Below, piece after piece: positions 31,433 to 39,564 of a DNA stretch of 64,000 nt. The notes below the pieces were generated by a model that saw only the letters and a list, made by a program, of their open reading frames with translations, was not told where the DNA came from and searched no databases. The DNA is from Chitinophaga sp. CF418 (GTDB taxonomy: Bacteria; Bacteroidota; Bacteroidia; Chitinophagales; Chitinophagaceae), in contig NZ_FRCN01000021.1 of NCBI RefSeq assembly GCF_900142925.1, positions 62,001 to 126,000 on the forward strand, read 5' to 3'. The position numbers were made by a program, and so were the translations under genes. How positions within the stretch are numbered: position 1 is the first letter of the stretch; the number at the start of each line of letters is the position of its first letter.

Positions 31433-33463
31433 CTATTCTACCACCAGTTTATAGTTGGATTTAAATCCTTTGTTACCTATTACGGTTACATAATATAATC
31501 CTGGTTTTCTGTTACTTAGATTTAAGACCACTTTCTGCGCGCCTCCGGCAACAGATCTGATAATACCTGGATTATCTACCATACGGCCTTGTGCATCGTA
31601 TATCTTTATAGCGGCCTGCTCATTTTTACCCAATGTCACATTTATAGTCGCATTACCACTGGTGGGGTTAGGATAGATACCTGTAGATTCCTCTGCTCCA
31701 ATCGTATTACCCGGCAGCAACATGGCAGTGGTGACAGCGGCAGCCGTTGTAGCAGTACAATTTGCAGCTGACGGTGCATTTCCTGTTATTTCAATCCAGT
31801 CAATATCAGCAGTCGCACTCGATGCAACTGATTGCAGACGGATAGTGTTAACACCCGCATTTAATGATACTGTCGCCGTAGCGTTCGCAAACACAGTACT
31901 GCTACTCGTCTTAGGGAATGACTGTGCGCTGTTAACGGTAGTACCATTGATTATCAGCGCCATAGTATAGGCGTTGCTGCTGCTACTGTTCACATAGCGC
32001 CAGTTAAGCGCATAAGTACCGGCGGCGGGCGCATTCACCTTCCAGTCCACTCCTTTACCGGAAGAATTGGTCAGGTTAATTACCTTACCATTGCTGGCGC
32101 CACTATTGCTACTGATGGAGCCTTCATATGCACAAAGGCCCTGGGCAGTGGTTGCATTATCTTCTATTCTGATAGTGCCGGAACCGCCTGGGTCCTGCGC
32201 CTGGAAATTAGCGGTAACAGATTTGTTGCCATTCATTGTTATGCTTACTGAGCTGGAAGTACCTGAAGCAGCGCCGCTCCATGCTGTAAAAGTATATCCT
32301 GATGCAGGGCTTGCAGTTACAGTTACCACTGTCCCGGAATCATACGTTCCAGCTCCTGTTATGGTACCACCGGCAGTTGGTACCGCAGTGGCACTAAGCG
32401 TATAGGTGGTGGGATTAGGGTTAGGATCAGTACCACCACAGGAATTACTTGTCAGTGTAGCACCAGCACTGGCTGTAACCAGGCTTTTTACCTGTGCAAC
32501 GGATGTTACAGTCAGGGAATAAGGAGGTGTAAATGCCGTGCCGCTACCTGCAGTGTTGCCCGACGTATTGGTAAAAGTATTATTCCTGGAAGTGATGGCA
32601 GTAAATGTATTATCCATCAGGTCAATGGGGCTGGTAACATTTTCAAATACATTGCTTTCAACCAGCAGATCTGCTTCAAAACCAGCCATCACACATTGCG
32701 ATGCAACAGTACTGTTGAAGACATTATTGACCACATGTACCTTTCCAAACCGCACGCGTGGCATACGGGCCTTACAGCCCTGTGCCCACCAGCAATGCTG
32801 CATGGTGATACGGAGCTTTCCCCTGTCGCCGGTAGCGCCATCGCTGGATCCGAAGAGATTAGAGAACCTGTGATCGTCTGAACCACCTGAGCCGCCAGGT
32901 ATGGGAGCTTTGTTATAGATGAACTTACACCATGTTACCGTAATATAATCCGAAGCGTTTTTAATGTCGAGGTTACCATCCATTCCATCCTGGAATTCGC
33001 AATGATCCACCCAGATATTAGTACTGGCGTCCATGGTTACATTATCCCAGCCATCAGTGTCATAAGCTCCGGGGCCTTCAAATGTAATGTTACGGAAAAT
33101 GATATTCGAACATCTCTTTACGCTTAATATACCCGAGCCATCTTTTGTCTGGTCACTTGATACCAATCTGGAACCTGGTAAACCATAAATCGTCTTTCCT
33201 GACTGATCCTGAAAACTGATACGTCCTCCGGCAGGGAAAGTAATGGTTCCCGATATATGGACAACCTTTACAGCAGCAGAAGTAACAGCAGTTTTAAAAT
33301 CGTTGTAGTTTGTAACAACTGTGGCAGTGGCGGTTCCGCCGCCTGTTACACCACCATTCTGGCTCGCCCAGCCAACTACAGTACATTGTTGACTACGCGC
33401 AGATAAACTGGCAAGGCATATGATAGCACTTAACGCCAGTGAGCGTAAACGTTTTGATTGCAT
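31433..33463 (-). CDS. Secreted pectate lyase, family PL1, with repeat, CBM and T9SS sorting domain
   Basis: This 676-residue protein has a signal peptide (MQSKRLRSLALSAIICLASL to SARS). The PL1 beta-helix runs to about residue 330: KTIYGLPGSRLVSSDQTKDG, SNIIFRNITFEGPGAYDTDG, NIWVDHCEFQDGMDGNLDI (calcium-binding Asp residues), and RMPRVRFGKVHVVNNVFNS with the catalytic Arg region. An InlB-like repeat follows (SGYTFTAWSGAASGTSSSVS), then a CBM35/6-like domain ending SATADIDWIEITGNAPSAAN, and a type IX secretion tail (IYPNPTSGNATINVTLG to NYKLVVE). It should cleave pectate outside the cell. The tail architecture is the same as in the PL9 enzyme at 8336-10591. Confidence 0.93.
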   Translation of the reverse strand: MQSKRLRSLALSAIICLASLSARSQQCTVVGWASQNGGVTGGGTATATVVTNYNDFKTAVTSAAVKVVHISGTITFPAGGRISFQDQSGKTIYGLPGSRLVSSDQTKDGSGILSVKRCSNIIFRNITFEGPGAYDTDGWDNVTMDASTNIWVDHCEFQDGMDGNLDIKNASDYITVTWCKFIYNKAPIPGGSGGSDDHRFSNLFGSSDGATGDRGKLRITMQHCWWAQGCKARMPRVRFGKVHVVNNVFNSTVASQCVMAGFEADLLVESNVFENVTSPIDLMDNTFTAITSRNNTFTNTSGNTAGSGTAFTPPYSLTVTSVAQVKSLVTASAGATLTSNSCGGTDPNPNPTTYTLSATAVPTAGGTITGAGTYDSGTVVTVTASPASGYTFTAWSGAASGTSSSVSITMNGNKSVTANFQAQDPGGSGTIRIEDNATTAQGLCAYEGSISSNSGASNGKVINLTNSSGKGVDWKVNAPAAGTYALNWRYVNSSSSNAYTMALIINGTTVNSAQSFPKTSSSTVFANATATVSLNAGVNTIRLQSVASSATADIDWIEITGNAPSAANCTATTAAAVTTAMLLPGNTIGAEESTGIYPNPTSGNATINVTLGKNEQAAIKIYDAQGRMVDNPGIIRSVAGGAQKVVLNLSNRKPGLYYVTVIGNKGFKSNYKLVVE

Positions 33464-33685
33464 AGGGTTTGTTTTATGATATTGGTTAAAAAAAACTCAT
33501 AAAGTGGAACGGCAGTTAAAATGCCAAAGCGCCAGGCCAACGTAATTGTTCACGGCGTCAAGTTCCTTATTTTTTGCTATTTTTTCTTCTCCTGATGATT
33601 ATTTATTTACGCAATCGTTGCCGGAATTATCCAGGTAAATACGGGCTTTAAAGAGTATATGACAACAATACATATAAAAAAGAAA
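33464..33685. promoter_or_regulatory. Upstream region of PL1 with shared 11-bp motif
   Basis: The minus strand carries TTGCGTAAATA at 33614-33604, identical to the left part of the palindrome motif upstream of the PL9 gene (8258-8268). Here the second arm is lost. No ORF is visible in this stretch. Confidence 0.4.
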
Positions 33686-33703
33686 CAGCCCGGAAACGGG
33701 CCG
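33686..33703 (-). terminator. Terminator of the small membrane protein gene
   Basis: CGGCCCG / CGGGCTG with loop TTTC on the minus strand, then TTTCTTTTTT. One pair is G-U only on the minus strand, which fixes the direction. Confidence 0.75.
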
Positions 33704-33736
33704 TAACTTCTCCTTTCATTTTTTACCCTCCTATTA

Positions 33737-33898
33737 TTATTTCTTCTTTTTTTGCTGCGTTGAATTTTCAGATGATTGTTTACACGAATCGACGACTGTT
33801 TTAGTCGCTTTGCTGCGAGTCATTATTGATCCCAGATAAACGACCAATAGAACAATAACGGCTATCGGCCATATTCTCTGTTTTAGGATTTCGTTCAT
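33737..33898 (-). CDS. 53-residue single-pass membrane protein
   Basis: The start at ATG 33898 (MNEILKQRIWPIAVIVLLVV) gives one transmembrane helix (residues about 10-27) and a basic, Ser/Gln-rich tail ending QQKKKK. The longer in-frame start at 33958 adds a His-rich piece that does not look coding. A minus-strand terminator 34 bp downstream supports a real transcript. No family recognised; orientation by positive charges suggests the C-terminus inside. Confidence 0.55.
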   Translation of the reverse strand: MNEILKQRIWPIAVIVLLVVYLGSIMTRSKATKTVVDSCKQSSENSTQQKKKK

Positions 33899-34486
33899 TG
33901 TTACAGGATGATTTTTGCTATCATGATGTGAAAGGTGAAAACAGGGCAATAGCATCACAGGGCAGACATTATTCCTGCCGCATCGGTTTAATTAGTGACT
34001 ACGATATTTTAAAGCCCCTGGCTATTGCTGTGCAGTTATAAAATAAGGTTTCGTTAGAAAATGGTATTCAAGGTTGATTAATCGGTGTACAATAACTATG
34101 GTTTTCTGAGTGTTTATTTTTTGAGGTCAGTCTGAGATTAAATATACTGATAATTTGCACACGGAATGAAAATTTGGAACATAATTATATTAAAATGAAT
34201 CAGTTAGTATTAGCGCATTTTATCAAATGCAGGAGAAATTTAATTTATGGCATAATCTTACTTTCGCACTAACATCAAAAAACGCGGATTACATTTGTTC
34301 CCGGTCAAAGTAGATGGAGAAAAAAACTTATTTTGAATATCTTTAAAAGAAATTCCGCTTTGATTGACAGGAAAGAAAAAGCAGATCAATTTGAATGGCG
34401 GATAACGTAAAGTATCTGACGGATGCTAACAATATCGTAGACGGAATGACAACCTAATATATAATTTCTAATTTAAATTGAAATAC
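33899..34486. other. AT-rich intergenic region, nothing recognised
   Basis: About 590 bp between the small membrane protein and YceI. I see no ORF with coding character, no tRNA and no strong hairpin. It should hold the promoters of the two divergent genes. Confidence 0.5.
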
Positions 34487-35158
34487 ATGAAGCAAACAGT
34501 ACCTGCTTTTATCCTGCTGCTTACACTGGCCGCATGTGGCGGCGCCTCAACTGATCAGGCGAAAACAGAAGAAAAGAAAGAAGCTGCAGCGACCACTGGC
34601 GTCGCTTACAGCATTGACACAACAACCACTTCTGTTAAGTGGCGTGCTACTCACAAAGGTGGATTTGCGCCACGCTTTGGAAGCATCAAAGTTGTAGATG
34701 GTAGCCTCAATGTTGAAAACGGAACTGTCACCGGTGGCAGCTTTGACGTAAACATGAACACACTGACTACAGATCCCGCATCTGTTACAGAGCCTGACAA
34801 AAAATCAACTGATCTGGATGGCCATCTGAAAAGTCCTGACTTCTTCGATGCGGCTAGCCATCCAACAGCTAAATTCGTTATTACAGGTGTTACTCCGTAC
34901 GACAGCACCAAAGAGAAAAGCCTCCTTCCCGGCGCTACCAATCTTATCAGCGGTAACCTGACCCTGAAAGATAGTACACTGAACATCACGTTCCCTGCGC
35001 AAATCACCGTTGGTGAAAACGACGTTACTGCTAACGCAAAATTTGTGATAGACAGAACTGCATGGGGTATTAACTATAAAACAGAAGGCAGCCCTGAAAA
35101 CTGGGTGATCAGCAAGGATGTTGAAATTGGCTTCAGCCTCAAGGCTGCGAAAAAATAA
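34487..35158 (+). CDS. YceI-family lipoprotein
   Basis: The start is ATG 34487 (MKQTVPAFILLLTLAACGG); the frame extends 3 codons upstream only to a TTG. The lipobox LAAC predicts an envelope lipoprotein. The YceI lipocalin-like barrel is complete: YSIDTTTTSVKWRATHKGG near residue 42-60, GSIKVVDGSLNVENGTVTGG, LDGHLKSPDFFDAASHPTAK (the H-L-K-S-x-D-F-F family signature), ISGNLTLKDSTLNITFPAQI and DRTAWGINYKTE. YceI proteins bind isoprenoid or amphiphilic lipids in the periplasm and are often stress-related. It is monocistronic with a strong terminator at 35180-35209. Confidence 0.92.
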   Translation: MKQTVPAFILLLTLAACGGASTDQAKTEEKKEAAATTGVAYSIDTTTTSVKWRATHKGGFAPRFGSIKVVDGSLNVENGTVTGGSFDVNMNTLTTDPASVTEPDKKSTDLDGHLKSPDFFDAASHPTAKFVITGVTPYDSTKEKSLLPGATNLISGNLTLKDSTLNITFPAQITVGENDVTANAKFVIDRTAWGINYKTEGSPENWVISKDVEIGFSLKAAKK

Positions 35159-35179
35159 TTTTCTGAAGGACTTCGGATA

Positions 35180-35209
35180 AAATAGCCCGACGTTAAACCC
35201 GGGCTATTT
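35180..35209 (+). terminator. Terminator of yceI-like gene
   Basis: AAATAGCCCG / CGGGCTATTT stem with a 10-nt loop followed by TTT, 21 bp after the stop. Confidence 0.85.
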
Positions 35210-35314
35210 TTTATCCCTTATTTTAATGTTAACAGCGATACAGGCGATGCTATCAGGTTGGTCAAAAAGTCCGTTAATGAAGACCCTTATTATCTACTTT
35301 CTGTCTGACGATAG

Positions 35315-36868
35315 TTACTCCGTAACTTCATAAATCAATCCTAATTCTTCCACAAATTCCTTTTCGGCTTTCATAATTTCATATTTCCTTGCATTCAATA
35401 GTGCATCTCTATCATGGTTCTCAAGATATTGGTCTTTCATCCAGGAAGTAATAAAATATTGGTCAAGGTCCCAATTACCAGCGAATAATTCAGAATAAAT
35501 AGAAACATCAGCATGACAAGTGCCCTGTAGATTGTGATCAAGAACCAACACTATATTTTCAGTTCGCCATTTGTTCTCTACATCAGTGAATAGAAAAAAC
35601 AATCTATAATTTGACTGTAGAAGATAATGCAGCCGGGATGTGTTATTAAACATAAAAAGTATTAATACCCTTTCTCTGATAGTATTTTTTGCAAGTTCCT
35701 TAGGGAACGAAGAAATTTTAATTCTGGCATCCTGAGGACTATTTTTAGATTCCTTACTTTTATTGAATTCTTCTGAATAAGAAGTCACCCAAAACCATCT
35801 TTTAAGCTCGTCCCTTTCGTGCCCCAAAAGTTCGGCTCTTGTGGAGAGTTGGCTGGTTATGTAGACCAACTGTTCATCATAAGGCAAGAACTTATAGTTT
35901 AGAACATACAATTCATCATAAAGAAATTGTACAGCTTTTTTTATGTTATAGAGAGTATTTCTTGTAATATCAACAAAATCATCACGACGAGCCAAATCTG
36001 CTAATTGAGCAGGATTAAAACGGATAGTAAATTCCTTTCGTAAAGCATTGAGAATACATAGAAGCACGGTCCTTTTATTTAATCCCTTGAAATGATACTG
36101 AGCCAATTCCTTTCGTAATTGATCTATCTCTTCTTCCAAAGAGAATTGTCTTTCCGGGTTTAAAGATAAAGCGGAAACCTTCCACACATCAGTGACATTT
36201 GCTGCAGGTAGATTTATACGGGAAAATATTTCAATCGCCTGGGTAATATCACCACCTGAAACTTCGAGACAAGGGATTTGACATTCACCAAATCTGGCAC
36301 TTAAATTTTCATATTGTCTCGTATAATTAAATATCTTGTCATTAGATAAATTTGATAATTCCATTTGCCTGCGAAAGGCATAAAATTCCCTACCGTCAAG
36401 AAACTTATAAACAGGAATTTTATAAATCTCTAAGACTTTTTCTTCTGTGCTAAATTCGAAACATTCTTTTTGTAAATCATAAATGACATTAAATTTAACC
36501 TTCCACTCTTTTTCGTCCCGTTTAAGATATGTTCTCACAGGATTAATAAGACAACTCAATAACGTAGATATTCTTTGATAGCCGTCTATAATATAATAAA
36601 AATTATCCACCCTTAGAGGGACAAAGTAAGTGCCGATTTTTTTTTGTGAATTAAATTTAAAGCCATGGGGGTCGGAATAAATATATTGGAATATAAACAT
36701 CCCGATTGGGTAACCATTTTTAATACTATCCAATAAACCCAATCTTTGTTGCTGATCCCAAACAAAACCTCTATGATAGGCAGGGACCTGGATCATTCCT
36801 TCATGAAAATCATCTATCAGCTGAGACAGCTTCCTAACCCTGAGTTGAGCTTTTATATCGGGATTCAT
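35315..36868 (-). CDS. DUF262-domain protein (GmrS-like), third gene of putative defence operon
   Basis: This 517-residue protein has the ParB-like DUF262 domain in its N-terminal half: VPAYHRGFVWDQQQRLGLLD near 28-47, then NGYPIGMFIF and the nucleotide-binding signature YIIDGYQRISTLL with DGYQR at 95-99. GmrS-type subunits of type IV restriction enzymes share this domain and use NTP binding there. The canonical C-terminal DUF1524 HNH nuclease (HIxP) is not visible; the C-terminal half (VLDHNLQGTCHADVSIYSEL) is unlike it, so the nuclease may be the TOPRIM partner. Its ATG overlaps the TOPRIM gene stop (ATGA). Sampled GC here is near one third, lower than the surrounding genes, which suggests recent transfer. 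Confidence 0.85.
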   Translation of the reverse strand: MNPDIKAQLRVRKLSQLIDDFHEGMIQVPAYHRGFVWDQQQRLGLLDSIKNGYPIGMFIFQYIYSDPHGFKFNSQKKIGTYFVPLRVDNFYYIIDGYQRISTLLSCLINPVRTYLKRDEKEWKVKFNVIYDLQKECFEFSTEEKVLEIYKIPVYKFLDGREFYAFRRQMELSNLSNDKIFNYTRQYENLSARFGECQIPCLEVSGGDITQAIEIFSRINLPAANVTDVWKVSALSLNPERQFSLEEEIDQLRKELAQYHFKGLNKRTVLLCILNALRKEFTIRFNPAQLADLARRDDFVDITRNTLYNIKKAVQFLYDELYVLNYKFLPYDEQLVYITSQLSTRAELLGHERDELKRWFWVTSYSEEFNKSKESKNSPQDARIKISSFPKELAKNTIRERVLILFMFNNTSRLHYLLQSNYRLFFLFTDVENKWRTENIVLVLDHNLQGTCHADVSIYSELFAGNWDLDQYFITSWMKDQYLENHDRDALLNARKYEIMKAEKEFVEELGLIYEVTE

Positions 36869-37896
36869 GTCAGGCTTTTAATCTTATCTAAAATAATTTC
36901 TAATTCATTAGAACCGGCCCTGTCTCTAAGTGTCTTCTTATTTACCAATGCATTATTGAATAATTTCGGAAATTCATCTTTGAATCTCGGGTATTCAATG
37001 CCTTTATGCAATATTTCAAGATTGGCCTGTGAAAGCACATAAACTGCGGCTATCAGTGGGGGCAGGAAGATTTTTCCGTCCTCCCCCCTCGAAAAATCTG
37101 TATTGTAGCTGAGAAAGTCCTTCTGGTCTACTGTAAGGTACTTGTAAACATTTATCCAGGACTGATTTGCCTTACCATTCAATTCCTTAATTATCACGTC
37201 ATCTGGTATATAATTCTCCATTGCCCGTTTTTCCAGAATATGATAATTGGTGACACTTATCCCCTGCAAATATTTTTCCAATGCATCATATTCATGTTTT
37301 TGAGGTTGTCCTGGATAGTGCTTATCGCTGTCTAATACCACGATGCACCGTAGATAGTGATGATTTGGCCTATTGTTTCTTTGTGCTAGATTATTAAATG
37401 ACTGCAGTTTACCTTCTATAAAATTTTTCACGTTACCACATCCACCTGCATTTTCAAACTGTATCCAGCCATTATTAATATATTCTTTTAACAATTGCCG
37501 CCCATTCTCTATTTTACCGTCAAAATGATGGATTATTGCCTCAATAAACAACGCATCGTTTTTGCTATTCTCTAAAATTATTGAAGCAGGTTGTATAAAA
37601 AATCTGATACTTTCTTCAAGATTAAAAGTATTGGGGGTTTTATTATCATTTGTAACATAGTAACGTGTCTTCCCTCCTGTCATAACAAAATTGTCAAACT
37701 CCGCGGCTATTAACTCCTTATCAAAAGGTGAAATTTGTTTATAGCTATCAAATTGTCCAACTTTATCAAAATCAATCAATACCTGGTATCTTTGCACAGA
37801 TCCATCCGGTGTCCACGTAAGTAGCTGCAACAGAAAATTTAAACTTTTAAAATCACTCAGATTTTCAAAAATATCTTTCTTAATCTCAATCCACAT
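36865..37896 (-). CDS. TOPRIM-domain protein (OLD/DUF4435-like putative nuclease)
   Basis: This 343-residue protein has an unrecognised N-terminal domain to about residue 100, then a TOPRIM core. The first acidic motif is ILENSKNDALFIEAI (Glu109, Asp114), followed by FENAGGCGNVKNFIEG. The DxD motif is CIVVLDSDKHYPG (Asp189, Asp191), and EKRAMENYIPDDVI at 223-236 is the R/K-x-x-ENYxP string common in OLD-like and DUF4435 nucleases. All metal-binding acids are present, so it may be an active DNA or tRNA nuclease. ATPase plus TOPRIM pairs occur in OLD, Gabija and PARIS defence systems. Its start overlaps the ATPase stop by 11 bp and its stop overlaps the DUF262 start by 4 bp. Confidence 0.82.
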   Translation of the reverse strand: MWIEIKKDIFENLSDFKSLNFLLQLLTWTPDGSVQRYQVLIDFDKVGQFDSYKQISPFDKELIAAEFDNFVMTGGKTRYYVTNDNKTPNTFNLEESIRFFIQPASIILENSKNDALFIEAIIHHFDGKIENGRQLLKEYINNGWIQFENAGGCGNVKNFIEGKLQSFNNLAQRNNRPNHHYLRCIVVLDSDKHYPGQPQKHEYDALEKYLQGISVTNYHILEKRAMENYIPDDVIIKELNGKANQSWINVYKYLTVDQKDFLSYNTDFSRGEDGKIFLPPLIAAVYVLSQANLEILHKGIEYPRFKDEFPKLFNNALVNKKTLRDRAGSNELEIILDKIKSLT

Positions 37897-39013
37897 CTTG
37901 TAACCCTTTTAACTGAGCATCACGAATTGCCCTTGTCTCCGTCAATGTTTCAGAAAACATGCCATCTGGCCACCATTCTACACCACCATCTGGCGTTAGA
38001 TTGATTCGCTTTATAGAACTTTCATTTATTTCCTCATCAAAGTCTACATAGTATATTGCTAGATCTTTTATATCAAGTTTTTTATCCGCAACTAACCGGC
38101 GCAAACGCAGCACAAAGTTCTGGGAATGCGTTTCTATTAGATAGCTTTTATTACAATCAGAAAGGAAAGAATCCACGAAACGCTCAGCAAGATTTCCGTG
38201 TGCAGCGGGATGTAAATGTGTTTCTGGTTCTTCAATAATGATACGGACGTTTTCCTTATCTTGCATAAAAGAACGTACAATCAGCGGTAATGCTTGGGTC
38301 ATTCCCTGCCCAACATTAACAATATTGACTTGACTGATTTTTTTGTTTGAAAGAACTATTTGGAATGTGGGTTGGGGCGCTAAAATTGAAAAGATATCAA
38401 CTAACCAGCCTTCAAAATTTTGCCTGTACCAATCGCTTACCTGATTGATCAACAATTTCTTATCACTCCAATCCTGTATCAGGATTGGATAAGAATTTGC
38501 CCCATCCACTCCAATGGTTGTAAATGTCTCAAAACTATTCGCGTAGTTAGCCTCTGGTACTTTTCTGATAGGTCCTATATAGTCATAGCGAAGCTGGAGA
38601 TTCTTAAAGGGAACATGATCAATGGCAAATCCTTTAAATAACGTTTCTTTTGAACTAACTTCTTTATCATTTAATTTCCATTCGAGAATCTCCGGTTTAT
38701 CCTTTGAGTCAATATTTACAACAATCTTCAGCTCTTCCTCTTCAGCTGCAATTTCAAACTCCAATAAATTGGCAGCTGTATTTCTGTTGTAAACAAGATC
38801 ACTATTAGATAACCCTAATCGAACTCCCTTATTCTCCCATTTCAGGGGAGGATCAAATTCTCCGCTCAAGCTTCCAGATAATAGGGTTAATAATCTAGAA
38901 ATAGCACTTTTACCTGAACTGTTTTTACCTATTAACACAGTAATTGGTTTTAACTCAAGTTCTTGCCTTTCTTTAAATGACTTATAATTCTTAAAGGATA
39001 TCTTATTTACCAT
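37886..39013 (-). CDS. AAA/SMC-like ATPase (AAA_15/AAA_21 type), first gene of putative defence operon
   Basis: This 375-residue protein has an ABC/SMC-like head. Walker A is GKNSSGKS at 29-36 after FKNYKSFKERQELELKPIT. A signature-like NVGQGMTQALPL lies near 233-244, Walker B VRIIIEEPETHLHP near 256-269 and the switch ETHSQNFVLRLRR near 294-306. The C-terminus has GGVEWWPDGMFSETLTE, similar to the WPxGFF motif of DUF3696 ATPases. No long coiled coil is visible, so it is a compact sensor-type ATPase like AriA of PARIS or OLD-family N-terminal halves. The ATG at 39013 is the operon start. It probably senses a phage trigger and controls the TOPRIM or DUF262 partner. Confidence 0.88.
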   Translation of the reverse strand: MVNKISFKNYKSFKERQELELKPITVLIGKNSSGKSAISRLLTLLSGSLSGEFDPPLKWENKGVRLGLSNSDLVYNRNTAANLLEFEIAAEEEELKIVVNIDSKDKPEILEWKLNDKEVSSKETLFKGFAIDHVPFKNLQLRYDYIGPIRKVPEANYANSFETFTTIGVDGANSYPILIQDWSDKKLLINQVSDWYRQNFEGWLVDIFSILAPQPTFQIVLSNKKISQVNIVNVGQGMTQALPLIVRSFMQDKENVRIIIEEPETHLHPAAHGNLAERFVDSFLSDCNKSYLIETHSQNFVLRLRRLVADKKLDIKDLAIYYVDFDEEINESSIKRINLTPDGGVEWWPDGMFSETLTETRAIRDAQLKGLQDVD

Positions 39014-39274
39014 TTCTTATTCCTTATTTATCAAATTGCTGTTGAAAGTATTTCCTTCAGCTTCGTTCGTCGTATCTATTCCCTTGTTTTATTAGAATAC
39101 CAAAATTCGACTCTGTTCTTGCGCCTGTTTTTCAATACCTGATTCATAAGCATATGCCACAAAGTCAAAAATAATTATTAATTCGATTAGGTAGCGTTTA
39201 TACATTGGAAGCTATTCATTAAAAGATCAATAAGACTGGCAGGAATGAAAAGGAGAAGTTATATTTAATAGAAA
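39014..39274. other. Intergenic region between defence operon and tRNA-Pro
   Basis: About 260 bp of AT-rich sequence holding the operon's promoter, presumably. No ORF, no integrase, and no copy of the tRNA 3' end visible here. Confidence 0.5.
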
Positions 39275-39297
39275 AAGCCTGCTGTAACAGCAGGCTT
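39275..39297 (-). terminator. Terminator downstream of tRNA-Pro
   Basis: Perfect 10-bp stem AAGCCTGCTG / CAGCAGGCTT with loop TAA, T-runs on both strands. It sits 12 bp beyond the tRNA 3' end. Confidence 0.8.
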
Positions 39298-39309
39298 TCT
39301 TTTTTCCAG

Positions 39310-39383
39310 TCGGGGCGGCAGGATTCGAACCTGCGACCTCCTGCTCCCAAAGCAGGCGCGATACCGGGCTACGCTACGCCCCG
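39310..39383 (-). tRNA. tRNA-Pro (anticodon TGG)
   Basis: On the minus strand a 7-bp acceptor stem (CGGGGCG / CGCCCCG), the anticodon arm CCTGC-TTTGGGA-GCAGG with anticodon TGG, and the T-arm GCAGGTTCGAATCCTGC fold as a standard 74-nt tRNA. The discriminator base is A. CCA is not encoded (next bases CTG). A good promoter lies upstream and a terminator downstream. Confidence 0.97.
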
Positions 39384-39434
39384 AACCCATTAAACATCTC
39401 GCTTTGTTGCCATCGCTTTCGATGTTTGGGATTG

Positions 39435-39464
39435 CAAAGGTAGATGTTTTTTTGATATAACCAA
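39435..39464 (-). promoter_or_regulatory. Promoter of tRNA-Pro
   Basis: Minus-strand TTG (39464-39462), 19 bp, TACCTTTG (39442-39435): an exact match to the Bacteroidota consensus, 51 bp before the tRNA 5' end. Confidence 0.8.
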
Positions 39465-39564
39465 AAATGATTCAAAAAAAATATCAGAATTTTTAAAATA
39501 ACTTTCGGTCGCGGTCAGTGAGACGCATTCCCAAAAAGGGGAAACACACGTCCACACTGGAAAA

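Noticed and set aside
35315..36868. DUF262 gene as a complete GmrSD type IV restriction enzyme
   Set aside because: The ParB-like part is clear, but no HIxP/HNH motif of DUF1524 is visible in the C-terminal half, so the single-gene reading is not supported.
39014..39383. Attachment-site pair for an island at tRNA-Pro
   Set aside because: I looked for a second copy of the tRNA 3' end between 35160 and 35320 and found none, and there is no integrase in the window.
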